A stretch of 64,000 bases of DNA, taken from positions 110,221,601-110,285,600 of the forward strand of contig NC_083339.1 of assembly GCF_019175385.1 (NCBI RefSeq). Reading direction: 5' to 3'. A program made the position numbers and the translations under genes. This DNA comes from Lycium barbarum (taxonomy: Eukaryota > Streptophyta > Magnoliopsida > Solanales > Solanaceae). Below are positions 11,101-22,813 of this stretch, piece by piece. The notes beneath the pieces were generated by a model that worked only from the letters and a program-made list of their open reading frames with translations, searched no databases and was not told the DNA's origin. Every line of letters begins with the position of its first letter. Within the stretch, counting starts at the first letter, position 1.

Positions 11101-12143
11101 GTAAGTTTTATCATGATTCTAGGTTGAATTCAAGTCCCTATTCCCTTTCTAACTTGAGTAAACCCTTCCAACTAAATTCTAATATATATACTCTAATAAT
11201 CTAAGCAAGAAATCATTGTTCCTAAACTAGGGTTTTCAAGAAAAACCCATCCCAAGGTTCAAGAATTCAAGACTTTGAAAATCTTCTTCAAAGCTCAAGT
11301 CTTTAATTCAAGTTTTGGAGCGATTAAGGTATGTAGAGTTACTATCTACGTGTGGGAACATCATTGTTCTTCCCCACGCCTCATAATCCATAAGATTATG
11401 ATTCTCTACTAAAACTAGGGTTTCTATACCATGTTCATGATAACCCTAGGTCCATGTCCATGATTATATTATGTATGAATTGTTATAATTCCATCATTTA
11501 GTTCTTAATATTTCTTTATGATTATTAAGAGCCTGTCCGTAATTTATGAAAAACCCATATATCTCATTCCATGAGTTCATGCATGCTATTTTATGATATA
11601 TTGTGCTATTTTCAAGAAAATACTATACATGTTTTACAAGTTCATGCAAGCAAGCTATAATTTATGATATTCATGTACAAGCAAGTTATATTCATGAAAA
11701 CCATGGGCAGCAAGTGCCACTTATTTTACATGTTCATGATTTTGGGAGTTGCTTTAATTACCGAGGAAGGCTTCAGATAGCCTGAAACTACGTAGCCACC
11801 GTAGGATGAGGATTGCTCCACCCATGTCCCGGATGATCTCTCATAATGACTGGATCCTTTCATATTTTATTAAATCTCATGTTCCCTGGCAAGGACTGAG
11901 TGTTCTGCTGGCGGGACGCAAGCACCAGACCATGGATCAGTTATAAGTTATTGCTCTCCCTACTTATGATATTTTTACCATGTTTTATATATATCTATGT
12001 ATTCATGTTCATGACCAAGTTTCAGTTCCTATCATTATTATTTCATGTCCCAAGTTATTTCTTTCAGTTGTTTTATATACCAGTACATTCAATGTGCTAA
12101 CGTCCCCTTTCTATTGCCCGGGGGCCTGCATTTCACGATGCAG
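11101..12143 (+). other. Candidate leader intron in solo LTR B
   Basis: The donor is CTTCCAAG|GTAAGTTT at 11101, a near-perfect plant 5' splice site. The acceptor ACGATGCAG ends at 12143, with TGCTAAC (branch A about 12100) 43 nt upstream and a C/T-rich tract between. This is the shortest of the candidates, about 1.04 kb. Confidence 0.5.
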
Positions 12144-12596
12144 GTATTGATTGACAGGATAGTAGATTTGCTCGTTAGGACATTGCTCGTATCAGCTTTT
12201 GGTGAGCCCCATCTTATTCGGGGTTGTGTCTTTACTTCTATTTATGTCAGTTATGCATCTAAGGTATGGTGGGGGCCTTGTCCCAGTAAGTATGTTTTCC
12301 AGTCAGACTCATGATAGAGGTTTCATAGACTAGACAAGTTAGTTATGTTATGTCAGACATTCGGAGTCGTATAGCCATTTTGGCTCATTCATATTATTTC
12401 CACACTCATGTTTAAACCAGTATTTTTATTAAGTATTATGACTTACTACATTTTATAAAGGCTCATCATGCATTCACGTTATATTCCGCTCATGTTATGC
12501 CTCATGATGATTCAGCAAGCCATGTGGTTCGCTCGGTCACATGCAGTAAGGCACCGAGTGTCGTGTTTCGCCCAGGCCATGGTTCGAGGCGTGACA

Positions 12597-12879
12597 AGAC
12601 TTGTCAGGATAGTTATGGATACTTCCTTTACCATTAATCACGACTTCTTGATCATCCCATATGAATTTTAGAGACTGGTGCAACGAAGATACCACGACTC
12701 CAGCGGCGTGCAACCATGGTCGTCCTAACAATAAGTTGTAGCTCATTTTGATATCCATGATGATGAACTCCACCACGAACTATGCGGGACCCATTTGTAT
12801 GTGTAGATCTATTTTTCCAATTGGGTCGCTGGTTGCGCCATCATAAGTTTTCACATTTGTTTGACTCTGGCGGATTTTG
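12597..12879 (-). pseudogene. Ogre retropepsin, C-terminal part
   Basis: The minus strand reads IRQSQTNVKTYDGA, KIDLHIQMGP, FIIMDIKMSYNLLLGRPWLH and SSLHQSLKFIWDDQEVVING, the C-terminal half of a Tat-type aspartic protease with the hallmark YNLLLGRPW. It is cut on the right by solo LTR A and on the left by solo LTR B. One in-frame stop precedes VVEFIIMDI. The segment that should hold the catalytic Asp is upstream and missing (see 16197-16245). The protease would process gag-pol. Confidence 0.85.
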
Positions 12880-13930
12880 TGTAACGACCCGTTTGGTCGT
12901 TATAGTTCTTTTGGCACTTTCGCCCGCTCCCGAGCATTTATGAGCTCCCTTTTGACTCGAGGGGACCGTTGACATTCTTCTTGAGGTGTCTAGACTGGAT
13001 TCGGGTAACTTTGGTGAAAATATAGGCTTAAAAGTGAAAGTTGTTGACCCGAAGTTGACTTTTAGGAAAGCGAACCTTTTTCAAAATTCCGTTAATTCTG
13101 AGAGTTCCGGGTAGTCGTTTAGAACTTGTGTGTGCATTTGATTCGGTTCCCAATGCATTCGGATGCAGTTTGGGACATTGGATGGGAAATGGAAATTAAG
13201 GCATCGGTGGTTGACTCGGTCAACGGAAGGCTAGTAGGTAGTCACGTTTATCCTTTCTTGCGAGCAGTTGCATTGATCTTTAGTTTCTTGTCCGTTGATT
13301 TCTACGAGTATCTGTTTGCACATAATGGTTTATCATGGCTTATTCACTTTCGTTGTTTTCATTTTCATAATTGCTTTGAATTTTTTACCTGTATCTAACC
13401 TTTCCTATGCTTTTTCTTGAGCCAAGGGTCTTCCGAAAACAGCCTCCCCACCTAAGGTAGGGGTAAGGTCTGCGTACAATCTACCCTCCCTAGACCCCAC
13501 ATTGTGGGACTCACTAGGTATTTTGTTGTTGTTTTTTGGTTAACTCGGTCAACGAGACCTCTATTGGGAATTCTGAGGCCACAGGTGCGTTCGTAGCGCG
13601 TTTTTATGTGGGACTAGGTATCTGGTATGTGAGCAGATGACCTCGGAAGTTAGTCGAAAAATCGGATCGAAAGAAAATATTGGGCCAAGTTTTTGGTGTC
13701 TGGTGCCCGCAACGGCGGCACCGCTGGGGTGTTGGACCTGCCGCTAAAGCGGTACGAGCCATTTAGCCTTGATCGCTGGGGTGGCATCGCTGGGGCGGTC
13801 CAGTTACCGCTACAACAGTGACGGGCAGTGACTGTTTATTTAATGAGTCTTATACCCCTCATTATTTCATATCTCGATATTGGGGCTTGAGAAAGCTGTT
13901 CTTGGAGACAAATTGAAGGAAATCTTGGAG

Positions 13931-15808
13931 GTAAAACTTTGTCTAATCCTTTACTCCTCTTTAATCATAATCATCTTAGACTTTCCCCTTCCCTTTTCAA
14001 TCCCTTAGAAATGGAATTTGAAGGATGGTTTTGGGAGATTTTTCTCTAAGTTTACACTTGATAAATTGATGATGTTAATGTTAAAATGTGATGAATCTAA
14101 GCTTAGTAAGTCCATATCTTCCACTTTTAACGTTGAATTTCGGATTTGGAGAATTAGGGTTCATACCCAATTTGGGGTTTTTTACTACAAATCAGATTTG
14201 GGGATAATTCTTGAGCTAAATCAGCAATTAATGATTAGGTTATGATTACCTAGGATTTAATTTGGTATTATACCCGCGAATATCCCGTTTCGCCCTTGTG
14301 GGCCCGTTTCCCCAATTTCTAGGGTTAAAATGGACCTAATTGATGTCATAGCAATATTAGTATCATTCTCCATGATTTCTAATTTAGAATTTAATTATGC
14401 TTAGACTACTTTGGTTTTGAGCTTCAGAGGAAGGGCAAGGCGATAGAGTGACTTGTTGGTGTTGCGGTTCGGCAATCCAGGTAGGTTATGGCTTACCTTT
14501 GGTGAGACTTCGTATAACGAATCAAATATTTAGATTATAATATCGGAGACAACATGTGAACCTTCGAGTGTGGAGTTGGGATGGATATTGCCTTCGGTTG
14601 GGCCCTGATGTGTGTTGGGACTAGCCACCCCGTTATGTGTGTCGATTGTTCAATTGTGTTGGCTTGATGCCATGTGTAGTTGGTAGATATAGAATTATGC
14701 TCGTTGTCCTGATTTGGAATAGGATTGACATACCCGTTTTTGGTACTAATACTTGATATATTGTTGGCGTACCCACTGTTGGTACTTGAGTTATTGATAT
14801 ATGTTGGCATACCCACTGCTGGTATTGTGATGTGATACATTGTTGGAATAACCGTTGTGGTATTGGTAATATTGAATTTGACTGTTGGTGATTGACATAT
14901 GCATTGCGCGCATTCTCTCATATTTATCATGTATGGCCGATATCCGGTGATGATCCGGTATCGTTGATTGAGCGAAACTGATATGTGATAAACTCTTTTA
15001 CTTGAGTGATTATGAAAAAGGCCGATGTCCGAAAATCCATTCCGGAATCGTTGTTTATATGAAATTGACACTTGATAAACTCTTTTACTTGAGTGATTGT
15101 GAGGAGGCCGATGTCCGAGGTTTAATTCCGAAATCATTGATTTATCAAACCGATATTTGACAACTCTTTTGAGTGATTGTGAGGAGGCCGATGTCCGATG
15201 GTTATATTCGGGCATCGTTGTTGCTTGGTCGATTCCGATGTTATTCTGGAATCGTTGTTAGTGCATGGGCTCCGCCGGGTCCCCCAGGGTGGTCCCGATA
15301 CAACTCCCCTTGTGAGCAATTAGCCAGGGTCCCGTCTGTCTGTTTGGCAAAGATCCGGGACGGGTGGCACTTAGACTTCGCGAGTCACGCTGGGTTGTGC
15401 TACCGAGACGTCGATATTCCGTCCAGAGTGCATGTGTACACCTCATTTGCATAGTATGACATGACATCATATTCATACCATTATTGCACTGCATTGCACT
15501 GTGACTTGAGTGAGATGTCGTGATGACTATATTGTGACGATTGTGTTGTTGATGATTGGACTGTGATGATTCTATTGTGGTATTTGTTTCAGGATTGGAT
15601 ATACTCAGACTTATTATATTGGGGTTAGATACTTACACAGGTGTTGACGGATACTCGGTCACGATTATATTGTTTCATGTGTGATTGGTTTACTTGTTTA
15701 TTTGCGTTATTTTCTGAATTGTGTTAACTATGTTTAGTCGGCCTATGATGCCTACCAGTACTGTTGTTTGTACTGACCTACACTTGTTGCATTCTTTTAT
15801 GAATGCAG
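13931..15808 (+). other. Candidate leader intron in solo LTR A
   Basis: The donor is CTTGGAG|GTAAAAC at 13931. The acceptor is TTATGAATGCAG ending at 15808. TTTGTACTGACC places a branch A at 15776, 32 nt upstream, and TGCATTCTTTT serves as the pyrimidine tract. The minisatellites of the LTR lie inside this interval. Confidence 0.5.
14750..15260. repeat. Two minisatellites in solo LTR A
   Basis: About 14750-14880 has degenerate copies of GTACCCACTGTTGGTACTTG. About 14930-15260 has four copies, roughly 75-95 bp apart, of a unit containing GGCCGATGTCCGA, a TTCCGGAATCGTTG-like word and CTTTTACTTGAGTGATTGTG. Both motifs recur in the chromovirus LTRs and in solo LTR E, so they are family features. 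Confidence 0.85.
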
Positions 15809-16196
15809 AGTATCAGGCCAGATCTACTTCTCTGACTCGTGGCTGATCGACTCCTCAGCTTCTACTTGAGTTTTCCAGGGTGAGCGTGGTGTCCGCTGAC
15901 CACGAAGACTCTTCTATTGCTTATGTGTTACTTTTCACTCAAGACATGATTTGAGATATTTTATGTATTATTATTCAGACCTTAGCCGAATTTAGATGCT
16001 TTTGTATGACCAGACCAGATACTGGGGTGGATTCATTTACTTCCGCACTTATCTATATTATATCATATTGTGAGACTTACATCATTTTACTTCTTCCGCT
16101 ATTATTTTATTGATTGTGAATGTTGAGTTAAGGGTTCGCCTACCGAGGTGGGAAGGGTAGGTGTCCGCATGACCTAGACTAAAATGGGTCGTGACA

Positions 16197-16245
16197 TTTT
16201 GCCTAAATCATATCCAAGTTGTTTCAAAGTCGTTATAGGGCATTA
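16197..16245 (-). pseudogene. Ogre retropepsin fragment between solo LTR A and the CACTA element
   Basis: The minus strand reads CPITTLKQLGYDLG and continues across solo LTR A into KIRQSQTNVK at 12879. Upstream, where the family has the aspartic-protease active site, the sequence switches to the CACTA element. On its other side the element resumes at ALHMTV (22814). About 20 codons, including the expected catalytic Asp, are absent. Confidence 0.75.
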
Positions 16246-18089
16246 TTGAGTAACAATAGCCACAAATTTAAGTTATCAGCGACACATTATTTTGTCACTA
16301 GTAATGTACCCAATTTGTAACAAATCATTATTTGTCTCTAAATTGGTTAAACTTTGGACACGAAAAAAATTTCGTCACTAAAAGTATGTTCTTACAACAG
16401 CGAAAAATTGGAGTTTGTAGTTAATTGTTGCAAGCTTTAGCCACAAAATTTTATATTTAATTGTGACCTTTAATTTTGTCACTAATAATGTAAGAAATTA
16501 GTGCTGAACAATTTATTGTCTCAAATCAACATGCGACTTAGTGACAACAACTTTTTGTCACAAAATATGTAATGTTTTAAATAGCGACGACTTAAAATTT
16601 GTAGTTGAATAATTCAACTATTTGCGACAAAAAATATTCGTAACTAAATATAAAGGATCTTTGGCTACGATTGTTTATGGTGAAAAGTGACAACTGACAA
16701 ATATTTTTCATGCATTATTCATAGGAACAAGAAATACGAAACAATAAAATAAGTGGTAACACGCAACTACATCTTATAAAAAGGCAAGTGTCAATTCAAG
16801 TATAAAACGTAATGTGAGTCGGGTCATGATTTCACAAAGAGCAATTATATGAAGATAACGTCAGCTTGCCGGTCTAGACTTTGTAACAGTGTTGGATATT
16901 TTGTGGATCTTCAACAATTGTACATGTCTGGAGCATTCTTGGAAATATAATTATTAAAATATAAATTAAGATCATAAATAAAAAGCTTTTTATGTAATTT
17001 TAAGATAATTTTTAAGAGCAAGAATTTAAAAAAAAAAAAACTAAAACAAATTATATAATAATATATTATAATTAGAAATATAAATAACTTACATGTTAAA
17101 TTGTAGGAAAGTTATCATTAATAGCCGCATATCATTAATAGCCGCATATATTATTAAGTAATTAATTGTGTTCATTTCTTATTTATAAAGATACATCTTT
17201 CAAAATATTCGTTGTTTTAATCAAATGCGTGAATAAAGATTTCCAACAAAAATATTTATCTTCTTTTAATATATTTTGTTATTGATATACCTCATAGGGG
17301 TGCAAGTGTAGAATTGCTATAGTATAGGGGATTAAGTGTTTAAATTTCAAAATTTAGGAATGTATCATAAATTGAGTCATATTATAGAAAGTTGTAAATC
17401 TTATTAAGTAGTCAATTTGTGTTTATTTCTCGTTTATAAAGATACATCTTTCAAAATTATTTTAACAAATGTGTGAATAAAGATGTCCCACAAAATATTC
17501 ATCTTCTTTATTATATTTTATAAATAATAAAATTTCTTATTTAAAATTTTACTTTTCTCTTGAATAATTATATTGTGATATATTTAGGTATGGATATACC
17601 TCATAGGGGGTGTAAGTATATGATTTCTATTGGATAGGGGGTATAAGTATTTAAAATTTAAAATTTAGGGAGTGTATCCGAAACGGGGTGATATAATAGG
17701 AAAGCCTTTGCTAATAGTTGGTATATCTTAATAAGCGGAGTAACTAATTTTTGTTCGTTTCTTACTTATAAAGATATATGTCTCAAAAATTCGTTATTTT
17801 AATCAAATGTGTTAATAAAGATATCCAACAAAAACGTTTATCTTCCTTACTATATTTCATAAAAATACATACATAAAACTTCATATTTATAATTTTAATT
17901 TGCTTTTGAATAATTATATTTTAATGTGTTTAATTACAACTAAACACCGTAAGAGGTGTAAGTCATGAATTCTATAGTAGATGCGGTATAAGTGTTTAAA
18001 TTTCAAAATTTAGGTAGTGTATCAGAAACTGAGTCATATTATAGGAAATTATTTACTAATAGTCGGTATATCTTATTGAGTAATTAAAT

Positions 18090-19629
18090 GAGAAAAGACA
18101 TCATTTGACCCCTGAACTTGGCACGAAAACATAGTTTTGCAACTCAACTTAAGTTGTATTTATTTACCCCCCTTAACAACTTTCAAGTTAATTAAATACT
18201 CCCATTAACGGCATGGACCAGTTGAGATCTAGGTGTTGTTCACCACTCGCCTGGTGATTGGTCCACGTCATAAAATATTTTTAATTTTTTTTTATTTATT
18301 TAGTTTTTTTCTTTCTTCTTCATTCTTTCCCTATTTTATTATTTTATTAAACAATAATTAAAAAAAAAAGATGGACCCATAGCCGCTCCCCACCTCCACA
18401 CCGCCGCCGCCACCACCCCACCACCACTGCTGCCACCACCACAACACCACCATAACCACCGTCTCCTTAAATCAAACCAACTCGAAAATTCCATCTTTGT
18501 TAAAAAAAATTCTTTATTAATCATATTTCCACCATAACCACCACCGCCGCTGCCGCCAACCTTTCCCACCACCGAAGCAACAATGATTTCCAACATACCA
18601 TCTTCTTCCAATTTTATTTCTACTTCGCATTCAAATCACCAAATTAAGAAAATCCATTATTAGCAAATATAGTAACCCATCTACGCATTCGTTCTCTTCT
18701 GTGAAAAAGATGATCTGGGTTGTGCATTTTTATTCTCAAGGATGAAGAAAGAGGTGGCAATGGTGTGGTAGAAATGGAGAATTTTGATGATGAATATTGC
18801 AATGGCGATGATGATGAAGTGAACGGAATTTGCAATATTGGGGCAATTTGTAAAAGTGTAATCAATTTCTTGGACTGTGAAATTTGACGCCCTAACCCAC
18901 TTCTGAGCTTCTTTCTATCTCCTTCAGCCTTGTCATTTTCATTTTCACCATTTTTGGTTTCTTGGTTTTGATTTTTGTTTTCTTTCGAAAAAAAAAATGG
19001 CGAGTTCTTGTGGTACTATAGGGAGACCATCATCTTCACATGGGTCTGAAGGAGAAGTGATGGTGATGAAGCTCACAGTGCATCTTTAATGGAGGAAACT
19101 TGAATTTGTCATTAAAGTGATTTCCATGGATGGATGTGGAAATAATGGATCTGCCATTAAATATGCTCAGCAATGAAGAAAATGCACGAACTGCCCATCA
19201 AGACAAAGAAAGGAGAAAAAAAATTAAAAAAAAGGAAGAAAGAAGCTGAGGAAGATAGTAGCAACGATTTGGAAGATGGGGAAGAAGGAGAGGGAGGGCG
19301 GGGGGGGGGGGGGGGGGGGGGGGTTAGAAGAAGAAGAAAGAGAAAAAGAAAAAAAAAGGAAAAATAAAATATTAAAAAAGTATAATTAAGTATAATAAAT
19401 TGTCATCCAATTAAAAGAGGACATATGTACAGTTGGAATCATTTTTGGTGTTTTTTTCCCCTTCCACACGCTTTTGAGAAAATCATCACACTTTCTTGCC
19501 ACGTTATCCGCTAAGGGGGGTATTTAATTAACTTGAAAGTTGTTAAGGGGGGTAAATAAATACAACTTAAGTTGAGTTGCTAAACTAAGTTTTCGTGCCA
19601 AGTTCAGGGGTCAAATGATATCTTTTCTC
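18090..19629. mobile_element. Non-autonomous MULE with 125-bp terminal inverted repeats
   Basis: The ends are GAGAAAAGACATCATTTGAC and its inverted counterpart ending GATATCTTTTCTC. They match as inverted repeats over about 125 bp (18090-18215 and 19505-19629). A perfect 9-bp target duplication TAATTAAAT flanks it (18081-18089 and 19630-19638), diagnostic of Mutator-like elements. The interior is low-complexity: CCGCCGCCACCACC-type triplets, GA-rich tracts and a 24-G run. No transposase is present. Short frames in it (Gly-rich, and Lys/Glu-rich at 19173-19367) follow composition; whether any part is a captured gene fragment cannot be told here. Confidence 0.9.
19300..19323 (+). repeat. G24 homopolymer
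   Basis: Twenty-four consecutive G residues (interrupted upstream by one C) lie in the purine-rich interior of the MULE. Confidence 0.9.
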
Positions 19630-20466
19630 TAATTAAATTATGGTCGTTTCTTATTTTTAAAGATACATGTTTCAAAAATTCGCTATTTTAATCAAATGCA
19701 TGAATAAAGATATCAAACAAAAACATTTATTTTGTTTATTAAACTTCATATAAATAAGTTCATAAAACTTCGAATATATAATTATATTTTAGTATATTTG
19801 GTTAATGTAGTATTTCCATAATATAGGTGGATTATGTGTTTTAATTTCAAAATTTAGTGAGTGTATCATAAACTGAGTCATATTATGAAAAACTAATTAT
19901 TACTAATAGTCGGTATATCTTATTAAGTAATTAATATTTGTTCATTTCTTATTTATATAGATCATGTTTCAAAAAATTCTCTATTTTAATCAAATGCGTG
20001 AATAAAGATATCCAACAACATGTTTATCTTCTTTATTAAATTTCATAAATTAAATACATAAAAGATTCATATTTATATTTTAATTTTCTTTTGAATAATG
20101 ATACTTTAATATATTTAATTGCGGATATACCTCATAGCAGGTGTAAGTGTAGGATTTCTACAATATAGAGTATAAGTGTCTAAATTTTAAAATATAGGGA
20201 GCGTTTCCGAAACTGATCATATTATAGGAAAGTTACCACTAATAGTCGGTATATCTTATTAAGTAATTAATTTGTGTTCCTTTCTTATTTGTAAAGATAC
20301 ATGCTTCAAAAAAAATCTCTATTTTAATCAAATGCGTGAATAAAGATATCCAACAAAAATGTTTATCTTTTTTATTAAATTTCATAAAAATAAATAGATA
20401 AATTTTTTCTTATTTATAATTTTAATTTTCTTGAAATAATTATATTTTAATATACTTAGTTACAGA

Positions 20467-20984
20467 TAGGGATGGACACAAATCACCGAAATCGAATTAT
20501 CGAACCAAACAAGGATTTTCCATACCGAAATTTCATTACCATATCGGATGGTATTTGGTATCTAAATTTTAATTACCGATTGCCGAATCACAGAAACCGA
20601 ACTATGAAAATGTGAATTGAATATCGAATGTCAACCACTGATAAATTTTTACCATGTATATGTGGAACATTAATGAGTGATTTGTATGTCTTGATTGGTC
20701 TGTGACGCCAAATTTATAATGTTAGGGCTTGAGAATGTTGATCTAACCTCTATATGTGATTTCTCTAAAAGCTAACATGTTATATGTTTAAAAAATTGTT
20801 TACATATCTTATCAAATTAACTTTTTCTTTAATACGTAATTACCGAATTACAGTATCGAAGTTTTATTTATCGTATTAGAATTTGATTTACTGAACTGAA
20901 CTAAGCTCGGTATTTGATATCTACTTTCAATTACCAAAATCGAACTTCGAAAACATCAAACCAAATACCGAACGCCCACCCCTA
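20467..20984. mobile_element. hAT-like MITE (518 bp)
   Basis: The termini are TAGGGATGGAC on the left and GCCCACCCCTA on the right, imperfect inverted repeats of the TAGGGRTGGRC type. Flanking 8-mers GTTACAGA (20459-20466) and GCTATAGA (20985-20992) agree at 6 of 8 positions, the target-duplication length of hAT elements. The interior repeats ATTACCGAA / TATCGAA-type words in both orientations. Excision would restore the GATATACCTCAT word of the surrounding tandem unit. Confidence 0.8.
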
Positions 20985-21090
20985 GCTATAGATATACCTC
21001 ATAAGGGTGTAAGTATAAGATTTTGATAGTATAAGAGGTATTAGTGTTTACATTTTAAAATTTAGGGAGTGTATCCGAAACTTAGTATTG

Positions 21091-22160
21091 TTATTTATAA
21101 AATACATAATTTTCTCAACATGCTTTTGTATTTTTATTCTTTTTCAGATTTGCACGACATATCAGGCGGCAAAAAGTTCCCCTTGTTTTCTCCCTAATCC
21201 CACTTTTAAACAACAGTGCCGTGTCCAACCCCATTTTCTCCCCATATTTCCACTTCCCATCTCATCCACGTAAATATAAAACCTCCAATCTTAACCTCAA
21301 AAGCAAACCTCTATTTGATACTTCTTATTTTCATTGTGTTTTTGTATGGGATGCACAAAGATATATCTTGAGAGTAAGTAAAGAAAAACCCCTTCTTTTT
21401 ATTTTTTGAATGGTACATAAATTTGTTTTTAAGGTAAATTGTTTTCTTGTGCAGTATATGCAAACGGACAAAAGTATATAATGATTTTTTTTATCAGCAA
21501 TGAATTTGACATGAACCGCCGGCAGAGATGGTGTCGGATCAGTGAAAACTTCAGGTAGTGAATTAATTTGACATCCTCCATTATAGATGAAAACTTTTGA
21601 ATTTATATGGCTTTTCGATTGAACACTGAAATGCCTAGTAATTCGACTAATTTACTATGCAAACTTTGGTTGAGTATCACCATTAGTACTTGTTTCTTAC
21701 TTATTATTTGTTTCAGAAATTAATATTAATTTTGTGATTAAAGTTTGAGTATATATTTTATTTAGATGATCATATTAAAAAATGTACTAACATTATATAT
21801 TCTTTTTTGTTTCACATAGGTACATGAAGGTGGAAACAAATTCAAGAGTAAAGCTAATAGATGAGTGAAGCTCCATTAGCATATGAGGAAGCAACATACT
21901 TTTGTCTTTTTAATTCATCACGAGTCATGTATTGTAATTACACTTTCATGTTGAATAGTTTTTTTTTTTTTTTAATTTAACGAATTTTAGTCATTCTTAC
22001 TGAATTGTTTTTTAGTACCATGCAAGTTTATTTACGTTATTTTCGTTTTGTATATTATTAATGAATAAAATACATACTTGCTTATATATACAGTGGATTC
22101 TAATTTTTTCAATCCTTAAAGGATTAATTCTTAAATAATGACTATATTATCCTTTTTAGG
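21091..22160. other. CACTA interior without recognisable gene
   Basis: AT-rich sequence with short frames that show no family resemblance. A 61-residue frame at 21088-21273 begins with a hydrophobic stretch but matches nothing I know. It may be remnant interior or captured DNA. Confidence 0.4.
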
Positions 22161-22813
22161 AAACTACATTTCGTCACCAATGAATTAGTTCGTCGCAAAT
22201 GATTATATTTGGTGACAATAATTTGTCCTAGAATCACTTTATTGAGTATGAATTTAATTGTCACTAATAATCACAATGAATACTGACAATTTGGTTTTGT
22301 TGGTGAAAATAATATTTTTAACGACGATATGATAGTTTCTAACAACAAGATTTTTGGTCACCAATTTATGTATTTAACGACGTAATAGTTTTTGTACATA
22401 AAAGATAGTTTTTAGTGACGAACTTACATTTTTTCAGCTACAAATTACATGCGTCTTTAAAGACAATTATGATCGTTAGTAATTAAAATAATAGTTAGTG
22501 ACAAAGTTGTTTCGTCGGCATTAATATTCTTTTTAGTGACAAAAACACACTATCAACCACAACTTTTTATACCTTTTTTTGACGAAAAAGTTTGTCGTAG
22601 ATAGTATCCATTTAAGGACGAATTTTTTTTTTTGTAGTTAATAAATTTTATTTAGCGGTGAAACACTAAATTGGCTTTGTATACTTTTAGTGACTCATTG
22701 TTTAGGGACTAATGATTGACGATTTTCTATTCGTCACAAAATATCGTTAGTGACGAAATATGAATTTTAAGTAACAAAATAGTTCGTCACTAATAATCAC
22801 ATTTGTTGTAGTG

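Larger units (their letters stand above)
10354..12596 (+). mobile_element. Solo LTR B (Ty3/gypsy type) between Ogre protease and G-patch
   Basis: The plus-strand LTR starts TGTAACACCCCG and ends GAGGCGTGACA. Flanking 5-mers TGACT (10349-10353) and AGACT (12597-12601) form a target duplication with one change. Removing the LTR restores the Ogre reading across the site. There is no coding capacity and no second LTR, so it is a solo LTR from unequal recombination. A TATA-like GTTATATTTAAG lies near 11000. Its sequence differs from the LTR A/C family. It carries a candidate leader intron. Confidence 0.9.
12880..16196 (+). mobile_element. Solo LTR A (Ty3/gypsy type) inside the Ogre protease
   Basis: The plus-strand LTR starts TGTAACGACCCG and ends GGGTCGTGACA. 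It is flanked by a perfect 5-bp target duplication TTTTG (12875-12879 and 16197-16201). There is no coding potential and no internal domain. It contains a CCGCT..AGCGG palindrome region (about 13700-13815), GTACCCACTGTTGGTACTTG repeats, GGCCGATGTCCGA minisatellite repeats and a candidate leader intron. The perfect target duplication suggests it is younger than solo LTR C. It shares its ends and repeat types with LTR C, LTR E and the chromovirus LTRs. Confidence 0.93.
17100..21090. repeat. Tandem array of about 280-345-bp units inside the CACTA element
   Basis: Units begin near 17107, 17387, 17698, 18041, 19888 and 20228. Each carries the words CTAATAGTCGGTATATCTTATTAAG, AAAGATACATGTTTCAAAA, ATCAAATGCGTGAATAAAGATATCC, GATATACCTCATAGGGGTG and TTTAGGGAGTGTATC. 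Unit four is split by the MULE at 18090-19629, and the last by the MITE at 20467-20984. Spacing after subtracting the MULE is 280-345 bp. Confidence 0.85.
16246..22813. mobile_element. CACTA (En/Spm-type) DNA transposon, non-autonomous, left end lost
   Basis: The right end is TTTGTTGTAGTG at 22813, the reverse complement of a CACTACAACAAA terminus. Both ends of the element (16255-16700 and 22160-22800) are rich in TCGTCACTAA / TTAGTGACGA words in both orientations, as in CACTA subterminal repeats that bind the transposase. The left boundary at about 16246 lacks CACTA; its first matching word is ATTATTGAGTAAC, against ATTATTAGTGAC near the right end. So the outermost bases of the left end were deleted with adjacent protease sequence. 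No transposase was found. Inside are a tandem array of roughly 310-bp units, a MULE and a hAT-like MITE. Confidence 0.78.

Noticed and set aside
14535..15494. 226-residue minus-strand frame and overlapping frames
   Set aside because: Tandem repeats of LTR A keep the frames open; the region is non-coding LTR, and the LTR is transcribed on the other strand.
18339..18611. Gly/Trp-rich frame and the Lys/Glu-rich frame at 19173-19367
   Set aside because: Low-complexity triplet and purine tracts of the MULE, without a recognisable domain.
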